In this document: positions 1 through 5,385 of the stretch, one piece after another | Position numbering within the stretch: position 1 is the stretch's first letter | How the letters are laid out: every line of letters starts with the position of its first letter | Assembly: GCA_905186105.1 (NCBI GenBank) | Contig: LR994475.1 | Coordinates: forward strand, 2,451,627 to 2,458,077 | Reading direction: 5' to 3' | Origin: an uncultured Sutterella sp. | Lineage (GTDB): Bacteria > Pseudomonadota > Gammaproteobacteria > Burkholderiales > Burkholderiaceae_F | DNA: 6,451 nt | The notes under the pieces: generated by a model | Told to the model about the DNA's origin: nothing | Seen by the model: the letters and a program-made list of their open reading frames with translations, nothing else | Database searches by the model: none | Translations under genes and position numbers: made by a program

Positions 1-1779
1 TTCAGGTAAGCCAGGCACACGCTGCATAAAGGGTAAGCGGTCAATTCGCACCAAATCACCCTTCACGACAATCGCCTCAATTTCTTTAAGGTCTTCCTGA
101 ATAATCCAACGAAGCGACCAATAGCGTTCCATACGCGTTTGGAAATCCCCGTAGAGCGAATAGAGATTGTCAAACTGGCTCACAATCGTAAATAGGTCAA
201 CGTCGTTACCCATATAGGCTGGCGCCTGCCCCAATACAGCCGTGATCATTTGGCGCTGATTAATTAAATCGACATAACGTCGTAACGGAGACGTACACCA
301 CGCATAGCGCACCACACCCAAACCATCATGAGGTCCAGGGCTCGTACTCATACGCACGCGTCCCATACGCTGCGAGCGATAAATACCAGGTGTGCCATGC
401 TCTTCTAACCAAAGTCCCCAAGTGCTATTGGCAAAAATCATGAGTTCTGCCACAACTAAATCCAAGGGAGCACCACGGCGACGACCTTTTACACGAATGA
501 TGGCATCTTCACCTTCGCCCTCTAAAGCAAAGAACCAATCCACACGACCCACAGGTTCGGGACGACCACGCACTTCTTCACGATCTTTTTGGAGTTTCTT
601 CGCAAAGTGCCACAACCAACAAATTTCGTCCGAAAATTCAATCCCTAAGTTGCCCGACTGAATCGCTTCTTCGGTGACATTCGAATCAATCTTGTCGTAT
701 CGAAGATTACGCTTCACAACCACACGTTCAATTCGCGTTTCGGTCTTCTCAACACTAAAACTTTCATCGTCCACGGTCACATATAGCGACACACAAGGCA
801 CGGGACGCCCTTCGTCTAACGAAAAGGCTTTGACCCAAGCTTCAGGCAACATCGTGGTTTTTAGGTATGGCGCATAGACCGTACTCATACGGGCACGAGC
901 CACCTTGTCTAACGGATCGTCGCGCAAAATCCCAAGTGCGGGCGCAGCAATATGAATCCCAATACGCGTGCGACCGTTAGCCAAATGCACGACGCTCGTC
1001 GCATCGTCCACTTCGGTCGTATCAGAGTCGTCAATAGAGAACGCTTCAACGTCTGCCAATGGAAACTGCGACCAGTCTGAGTTAGTGGGCATCGGCAAAT
1101 CGGCAGGGAACCCTCGACCCTGCGGAAAATTCATGGCATAAAAACTATCCACGTGCCAACGCCAGGGTGACGCGATCGCACCCAACTGTAGTAATAGACG
1201 TAACGGGGTCTGGCGCGTTTCAGCCGCTGCGTCATTCAAGGCCTTCCACTCAATGCCATTCTTATCAGGACGAATCAAAAGCGTCATCGCTTGTTGGCGA
1301 ATCACATCAGGCAAACGCCCATCAACCATTTCTGCGACCCAAGCCTTACGCTGTGCTTCAAGACGGCGCTTCTTTTCTAAGGCTTCTAAGGCTTTTTGGA
1401 GAATCTCTTCGGGCGCACGACGATAGTTTCCACGTCCCTTACGATAGAAGTAGACAGGGTTACCATGTAACGCCCACAAAAGTGCAGCCTTTTCAACAGG
1501 TCCCTCTGCGCCACCCCAATATTCTTTAGCCAAGTCGGCATAAGTAAATTCCGTCTCAGGCGCAACCTCCCAAAGGAATCCCGGATCCAATTCGGGCACC
1601 ATAGTCTGTGCACGAGTCACTAAGTCAGCGGGGCTAGGCTCCTCAAACGTAAAAAAGGAATGAGACACCTTAATCTTCGTACGACGTACTGTCGGGAGTT
1701 GAACTTGATAGGCATTACCGACCTGACTAAGAATATTCCCAGCTTTAAAGGAACCGTCTTCTTCGAAAAAGAGATGCAT
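1..1779 (-). CDS. rnb: RNB-domain (RNase II family) exoribonuclease, 3' end outside window
   Basis: The first 593 residues form one uninterrupted frame that runs off the left edge. Members of this family degrade single-stranded RNA 3' to 5' in the cytoplasm. The RNB catalytic core begins near residue 246. The metal-binding motif at 249-260 reads IDDSDTTEVDDA, giving D250, E256, D258 and D259 against E. coli RNase II D201, D207, D209 and D210, so the second acid is Glu rather than Asp. The motif TSPLRRYVDL (497-506) matches the conserved substrate-binding Arg segment near the end of the domain. The N-terminal 240 residues are poorly conserved, with a charged, probably helical stretch at 123-150. 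The ATG at 1779 is chosen because in-frame TAA and TGA codons lie just upstream. The likely Shine-Dalgarno AGAGG (1800-1796) is rather far away, 16 nt. The gene follows yqiA, a Burkholderiales arrangement I recall. The symbol is by family; RNase R-like naming is possible. Confidence 0.9.
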   Translation of the reverse strand, partial: MHLFFEEDGSFKAGNILSQVGNAYQVQLPTVRRTKIKVSHSFFTFEEPSPADLVTRAQTMVPELDPGFLWEVAPETEFTYADLAKEYWGGAEGPVEKAALLWALHGNPVYFYRKGRGNYRRAPEEILQKALEALEKKRRLEAQRKAWVAEMVDGRLPDVIRQQAMTLLIRPDKNGIEWKALNDAAAETRQTPLRLLLQLGAIASPWRWHVDSFYAMNFPQGRGFPADLPMPTNSDWSQFPLADVEAFSIDDSDTTEVDDATSVVHLANGRTRIGIHIAAPALGILRDDPLDKVARARMSTVYAPYLKTTMLPEAWVKAFSLDEGRPVPCVSLYVTVDDESFSVEKTETRIERVVVKRNLRYDKIDSNVTEEAIQSGNLGIEFSDEICWLWHFAKKLQKDREEVRGRPEPVGRVDWFFALEGEGEDAIIRVKGRRRGAPLDLVVAELMIFANSTWGLWLEEHGTPGIYRSQRMGRVRMSTSPGPHDGLGVVRYAWCTSPLRRYVDLINQRQMITAVLGQAPAYMGNDVDLFTIVSQFDNLYSLYGDFQTRMERYWSLRWIIQEDLKEIEAIVVKGDLVRIDRLPFMQRVPGLPE

Positions 1780-1796
1780 GACTAATTTCGCTTTAC

Positions 1797-1817
1797 CTCT
1801 GCGTCATTAATGCAGAG
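1797..1817 (-). promoter_or_regulatory. Hairpin over the ribonuclease ribosome binding site
   Basis: The 6-bp arms CTCTGC (1797-1802) and GCAGAG (1812-1817) enclose a 9-nt loop containing ATTAAT. On the minus-strand transcript the left arm contains the AGAGG that is the only plausible Shine-Dalgarno for the ribonuclease gene starting at 1779. If the stem forms, it would hide that site. The pairing is read from the sequence; any regulatory role is inference, and a stem of this size can occur by chance. Confidence 0.3.
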
Positions 1818-1864
1818 AAATGAAGTTGAGGAATGGTTTTCCTATTGTGCCTGAATGTGACCCA

Positions 1865-1882
1865 AGGCGTGGCACCGCGCCT
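1865..1882 (-). other. Stem-loop just after yqiA
   Basis: AGGCG (1865-1869) pairs with CGCCT (1878-1882) around an 8-nt loop. It begins 6 nt past the inferred yqiA stop on the minus strand. No T-run follows, so it is not a classical intrinsic terminator. It might act as a 3'-end stabiliser or attenuator between yqiA and the ribonuclease gene. The case is weak. Confidence 0.2.
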
Positions 1883-1888
1883 CAAACC

Positions 1889-2480
1889 TTAGTCTACCTC
1901 GCTAATAAAGTCGAGTAATCGCGGAATCAAGGCTTCAAACTGTGAAATGCGATGGTCTTCGCCAGGCAATACCACCTGTCGACAGGCGGCATAAGCTTGA
2001 GCCCCGACCTCTTCCAATCCAAAACTTCATCCGCGGTTCCAAAGACGGTACCAGGGTGCGTTGAGGATTCACGTCTAGGGGCGACACGTTCTCAGCGAGC
2101 TTTTGAAGGTCATCCACAAACGTAGGACGTACGTCCAACGTGCGATCCGTCCCAAATATCGTCTGTACGCCCGTATGCGCCTTAACAAAGCCCCATGGGT
2201 TAAAGCAAGGATTGAGTAGCACACACCGTAACCCAAACTTGGTCGCCAAACGCGCAGCATAGAATCCACCAAGACTGGACCCCACAACCACCAAGGATTC
2301 CGACGAAGTCGCTTGATGGTCTCGCACAAGGTTATCAAGCAAAGCGTCCACTTCGCCCGGCGTCATATTTAAGTCTGGCGCAATCACTTCAAACGCGTCA
2401 CCCGCGCCGTGACGCAACTGCATCACTTTGGTCGACAAGGGTGAAGATAAAAAGCCGTGCAAATACAGAATCTTTGTCAT
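1889..2480 (-). CDS. yqiA: YqiA-like alpha/beta-hydrolase esterase, interrupted by two indels
   Basis: This is a small single-domain serine esterase of the YqiA family (E. coli YqiA is 193 aa). The start LYLHGFLSSP (residues 5-14, oxyanion region) and nucleophile elbow GSSLGG (67-72, Ser69) are intact. After RTLV (141-144) the frame is lost. Read as it stands, the product has a 37-residue unrelated tail and stops at 1935-1937 (181 aa). The family sequence resumes as VFGTADEVLDW in a second frame, then EVGAQAYAACRQVVLPGEDH and onward to FISEVD and TAA (1889-1891) in a third. The disturbances are a GGTACC at 2047-2052, about 2 bp too long, and a missing G in the GG at 2014-2015 (CC on the plus strand). 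Corrected length is about 196 aa. The catalytic Asp (TADE) and His (EDH) lie beyond the first break, so the uncorrected product should be inactive. It is 6 nt downstream of mpl, with Shine-Dalgarno GGAG overlapping the mpl stop. Confidence 0.85.
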
Positions 2481-2486
2481 TCAACA

Positions 2487-3841
2487 TTACTCCGGGCGTT
2501 CGGCTAACTTCGTCAAAAGTTTGCCATGAATGCCACCAAAGGCACCGTTACTCATACAAAGCACTACGTCGCCCGTCTGAGCATCCTGACTCACCTTAGC
2601 GATCAGCGCATCAAGGTCATGTGTGCAATAGGCCTGAGACCCCATCACTTGAAGCACTTCAGCGGGTTCCCAAGCAACCCCTTTACCTGCATAGCAATAG
2701 ACCGCATCGGCTTCTTTCAGTGCATCCGCCAAACGATCTTTCATAGTGCCCAATTTCATCGTATTGCTACGAGGCTCTAGGACCGCCAATAAGCGTCCTC
2801 TTGTCAATCGACTCTTCACCGCATGAATCGTTTCAGCAATTGCGGTGGGGTGGTGAGCAAAATCATCGATCACAGTCACGCCTTGACTCACGCCCTTCAC
2901 TTCCATACGGCGCTTAACCCCCGCAAAAGTCGAGAGGGCGAGTAACGCTTGTTCGGGCGAGACACCAACTGTTTGTGCAGCGGCTATCGCAGCCACGGCA
3001 TTGAGTGCGTTGTAGCGCCCTGGCATGGCGAGTTCAAGATGACCAATCGTCTTACCCTCAAAAGCCACAACACCGTCGTTAGTTAAGGACCAGCCCGTTG
3101 ACGTATCAAAGCGCGTCAAGTGACTCCAACAGCCTTTGGCTAATACACGATCAAGGGCTTCACATTGACCGTTTGCGACAACCGTACCGTCGCTCGGCAT
3201 AATGCGCACCAAATGATGAAACTGCTTTTCGATTGCCGCCAAGTTTTCAAAAATGTCGGCGTGGTCATATTCCAAATTATTCAAAATCGCCGTACGCGGA
3301 CGATAGTGTACAAACTTACTACGCTTATCAAAAAAGCCGTATCGTATTCGTCCGCCTCAATCACAAAGGGGCTCATCGGAGCCACTCTCCCCAATAAAGC
3401 CGAACGGTCGCCCCACTGAGGTACGCCACCAATTAAATAGCCTGGACTCAACCCAGCTTCTTTAAGAATCCACGTGAGCATCGACGTCGTGGTGGTTTTA
3501 CCGTGCGTCCCAGCAACGGCTAACACATGACGACCTTGCAAAATATGCTCGGACATCCAAGCGGGGTTCGACGTATAAGGTAACCCTTGATTCAAAATAG
3601 CTTCAAGTAACGGGTTCCCTCGTGAGATGGCGTTACCAATCACAAAAACGTCAGGGTGAATGGTGTCGAGCTGTGACGCTTCATAGCCTTCGATTAATTC
3701 AATCCCCGCATGACGTAAAGCATCACTCATTGGTGGATAAACATGCGCGTCACACCCAGTGACTCGATGTCCTGCCTCACGAGCCAATTGAGCAACGCCG
3801 CCCATAAAAGTTCCGCAGATACCGAGAATATGAATATGCAT
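2487..3841 (-). CDS. mpl: UDP-N-acetylmuramate:L-Ala-gamma-D-Glu-meso-DAP ligase (Mpl), one frameshift
   Basis: Mpl recycles murein by joining the tripeptide L-Ala-gamma-D-Glu-meso-DAP to UDP-MurNAc in the cytoplasm, using ATP. The N-terminal Rossmann domain has GICGTFMGG (7-15). The ATP loop GTHGKTTTT is at 111-119 and EADEYD at 162-167. After Phe170 the frame shifts and would end at TGA 3281-3283, giving 186 aa. In another frame the family sequence continues as FDKRSKFVHYRPRTAILNNL, then DDFAHHPTAI (326-335) and LEPRSNTMK (355-363), to TAA at 2487-2489. Adding one A to the A6 run at 3330-3335 (T7 in the coding sense) restores a 451-aa protein; E. coli Mpl is 457. The ATG at 3841 fits the family start MHIHILGICG and has AGGAA (3853-3849) 7 nt upstream; an in-frame ATG 12 codons earlier does not. 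The protein looks normal apart from the break, so sequencing error is more likely than decay. Confidence 0.93.
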
Positions 3842-3970
3842 GACGTGCTTCCTGTTTAGATAATGGTCACGAGCCAAAAATGCGAAGAGTTTTTCATTTT
3901 ACCCCCTCGATACTAGCCGCCAAAAGACGATAATGATTTCTGACAGTTTTTCTTGCTTATGGAGTGTGTC
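3842..3970. promoter_or_regulatory. Divergent intergenic region between mpl and the uncharacterised gene
   Basis: These 129 nt separate two divergently read genes, so they should hold a promoter for each. On the minus strand AGGAA (3853-3849) is the mpl Shine-Dalgarno. On the plus strand GGAG (3961-3964) precedes the GTG at 3971 by 6 nt. GATAAT (3929-3934) is a fair -10 candidate for the plus-strand gene, but the hexamer 17 nt upstream (CTCGAT) is a poor -35 match. For the minus strand, TTCGCA and TTATCT lie 17 nt apart but both match consensus weakly. I see no clear operator. Confidence 0.4.
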
Positions 3971-4533
3971 GTGAGTTTCGACTATCTACATGATGCGCAT
4001 CGTCAAGTGGCGGCTCAAATCGCTTCACTGATTGCAGGGCATCAAATGAAATGGGTAAAAGTACCATTGCTGAAGTCAAAGCTGAGACGGGGATTCAGTA
4101 CTGACGACACACTAATTGCATCTGAAATTCGTCGTTGGTATGCGTGCTTTGATCACGAGGCACACCAAGCCACTTTACGCCGTAAACGCGAAAGTGCGCT
4201 CACCGTCATGCAAGCGCTACGAGAATGGCACCCTACGCTCATCGGGCACGTCCTCTCGGGCGCAGCAACAGACGACACAGCCATTGAAATTTTGATTCAA
4301 ACCGAGGACGAAAAAGGGGTTGAACTCACGCTTTTGTCACTAGGGATTAGCTACGACACGTTGGATATCGAAGCGCATACTGCCAGAGCCGAATTTCGCT
4401 TCTCACCGAGTGCCAAGGTGAAAATGTGATCCTCGTCATCACGAACGCCTCAAATTCGGTAAAATCTGCGCTTCCCGACGAATGGCAACACCCATTAGAA
4501 GCACGCGCAAAACTCGACGAAAAAGTGCTTTAA
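3971..4533 (+). CDS. Conserved hypothetical protein next to mpl and accBC, one frameshift
   Basis: The function is not known. The GTG at 3971 is preferred because GGAG lies 6 nt upstream; an in-frame TTG at 3953 has no such site. As it stands the frame ends at TGA 4427-4429 (152 aa). A second frame continues as NVILVITNASNSVKSALPDEW and so on to TAA 4531-4533. One extra A in the A4 run at 4421-4424 joins them into 187 aa. The middle is the most family-like part: a helical segment (48-88) rich in Arg and Leu, then HPTLIGHVLSGAAT (87-100) and DDTAIEILI (101-109). This resembles, from memory, a Burkholderiales family in the same place with a HL.GAVW.GTAT..SD core. The pattern of a Gly/Ala-Thr turn, acidic residues and a beta strand faintly recalls minimal nucleotidyltransferases, but I see no convincing active site. 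No signal peptide or membrane segment is visible. It is transcribed away from mpl. Confidence 0.75.
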
Positions 4534-4698
4534 CCTTACTTCGTGAGGATTAGCCTATTTTCGGCATGGGTATGATGCTTTTGGCTCTGTATGATGTAGG
4601 GCGTTCAAGCAAGCCTTCGACACACACTGATAGATACAGTTTTTTTGGTCTCAGATCGCTTTCGCTTTGTGAAAAGTCTTTACTTTTGGCTTCAAAGT

Positions 4699-4729
4699 AG
4701 CGACAATTGCGATCATGTTGTCGCTTTTT
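4699..4729 (+). terminator. Rho-independent terminator
   Basis: AGCGACAA (4699-4706) pairs perfectly with TTGTCGCT (4718-4725) over an 11-nt loop, and the 3' arm runs directly into five T residues (4725-4729). It would end transcripts entering from the uncharacterised gene, about 165 nt after its stop, which implies that accB has its own promoter downstream. The stem is only half GC, so efficiency may be moderate. Confidence 0.6.
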
Positions 4730-4778
4730 CGACGAAGAAAAGCCCAATGCGTCAATCAATCGCCTGATGACCATCTTA

Positions 4779-4803
4779 GGTCTCAAACGAAGGCTTTGAG
4801 ACC
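4779..4803. repeat. Perfect 9-bp inverted repeat with 7-nt spacer
   Basis: GGTCTCAAA (4779-4787) and TTTGAGACC (4795-4803) flank CGAAGGC. The arms pair without mismatch. A run of five T residues starts 11 nt after the right arm, too distant for a standard terminator. It lies between the 4699-4729 terminator and the accB promoter region, so it could be an operator or a leader structure. The left-arm heptamer GGTCTCA is also found at 4647-4653. Confidence 0.5.
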
Positions 4804-4823
4804 ACTTATGAATTTTTATCGAA

Positions 4824-4853
4824 TTGTTGAGTAGGACGTTTTGAATATCTAAT
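4824..4853 (+). promoter_or_regulatory. Possible accB promoter
   Basis: TTGTTG (4824-4829) and TATCTA (4846-4851) are 16 nt apart and lie about 55 nt before the accB start. Both hexamers match the sigma-70 consensus only partly. A promoter is expected here because an intrinsic terminator lies upstream. A second AT-rich patch, TATATA (4885-4890), sits inside a small TTTCT/AGAAA stem (4879-4894) very close to the start codon. Confidence 0.3.
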
Positions 4854-4908
4854 AACGCCACTAGCGTTTCTAACCGTCTTTCTCTATATAGAAATAAGGT
4901 CAACCATC

Positions 4909-5370
4909 ATGGATCTGCGCAAATTAAAGACACTGATCGACCTCGTGAGCGAAAGCGGCGTTGCCGAACTCGAAATCACTGAAGGCGAAGACCGCGTTCG
5001 CATCGTGAATCGTAACGGTGCTGCTCCGGTTCAGTTGCAACAACCGATCACTGTGGCTCAGCAGATGCCCGTTGCCATGCCTGCACCGGAACCGACCGTT
5101 GCCCCGATCGCTACGCCTGACGTTGTTCAGAGCGGCACCCCGTTAACTAGCCCGATGGTTGGCACGTTCTACCGTGCACCGTCTCCTGGTGCTGAACCCT
5201 TTGTGAAGGTGGGCGACACGGTCAAGAAGGGTCAGGTCGTTTGCATTATTGAAGCCATGAAGCTTCTTAATGAAGTGGAAGCCGACACCGATGGTGTCGT
5301 GAAAGAAGTCTGCGTGGAAAACGTACCAGCCTGTTGAATTCGGTACCAGTCGCTTTTCATCATCGAATAA
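4909..5370 (+). CDS. accB: Biotin carboxyl carrier protein of acetyl-CoA carboxylase (AccB), disturbed near the C-terminus
   Basis: AccB carries the biotin that shuttles CO2 from biotin carboxylase (AccC) to the carboxyltransferase in malonyl-CoA synthesis. It begins [13 protein letters not shown], has a Pro/Ala/Val-rich linker (about 39-76) and a biotinyl domain from [12 protein letters not shown] (80-91) to the biotinylation motif EAMKL (115-119, Lys118). AAGG (4896-4899) is 9 nt before the ATG. As written the frame meets TGA at 5335-5337 after ENVPAC (142 aa). Reading another frame between GTACCAG (5323-5329) and GGTACCAG (5342-5349) restores QPVEFG, and the original frame then resumes with SLFIIE and TAA at 5368-5370. 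The pair looks like +1 and +2 gains that cancel. Corrected length is about 152 aa; E. coli AccB is 156. The uncorrected product would lack the last beta strands of the biotinyl domain, which is hard to reconcile with an essential gene. Confidence 0.93.
5323..5349 (+). other. Two GTACCAG sites bounding the accB frame disturbance
   Basis: GTACCAG (5323-5329) and GGTACCAG (5342-5349) bracket the segment of accB that reads in the wrong frame. The family sequence EN-GQ-PVEFG-(Q)-SLFIIE predicts a shorter GG..CAG in both places: a Gly-Gln codon pair at the first, and about two bases fewer at the second. A third copy, GGTACCAG at 2047-2054, marks the first break in yqiA. All three read GTACCAG on the plus strand. 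Confidence 0.6.
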
Positions 5371-5385
5371 TCCCGGCACTTCGTT

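Larger units (their letters stand above)
4534..4908 (+). other. 375-nt stretch without a recognisable gene, rich in stem-loops
   Basis: In Burkholderiales I recall tlpA and aroQ between the preceding gene and accB; neither is recognisable here in any frame. The stretch appears more AT-rich than its neighbours. From left to right it holds a hairpin right after the stop (CCTTAC/GTGAGG, 4534-4548, one G-T pair), a 6-bp stem TACTTT/AAAGTA (4681-4699), an intrinsic terminator (4699-4729), a perfect 9-bp inverted repeat (4779-4803) and the accB leader. CTTTTGGCT occurs twice (near 4577 and 4683), and GGTCTCA at 4647 and 4779. Antisense and sense open frames exist but have no recognisable product. 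It may be a 3' UTR plus leader, a structured RNA, or the scar of a deletion. Confidence 0.5.

Noticed and set aside
3330..3335. Phase-variable homopolymer switching mpl on and off
   Set aside because: Six or seven A residues is short for slippage control, mpl is a metabolic enzyme, and similar single-base losses occur in neighbouring genes.
4566..4700. 44-codon plus-strand frame ending at the terminator stem
   Set aside because: No Shine-Dalgarno, and no resemblance to AroQ, TlpA or any family I know.
4550..4903. 117-codon minus-strand open frame spanning the gap before accB
   Set aside because: It begins with TTG and has no clear ribosome site. It runs antisense across a good terminator, a perfect inverted repeat and the accB leader, and its composition shows no domain I recognise.
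5323..5349. Programmed ribosomal frameshift in accB
   Set aside because: Recovering the family sequence needs two shifts 19 nt apart at non-slippery sequences, and BCCP is not known to use recoding.
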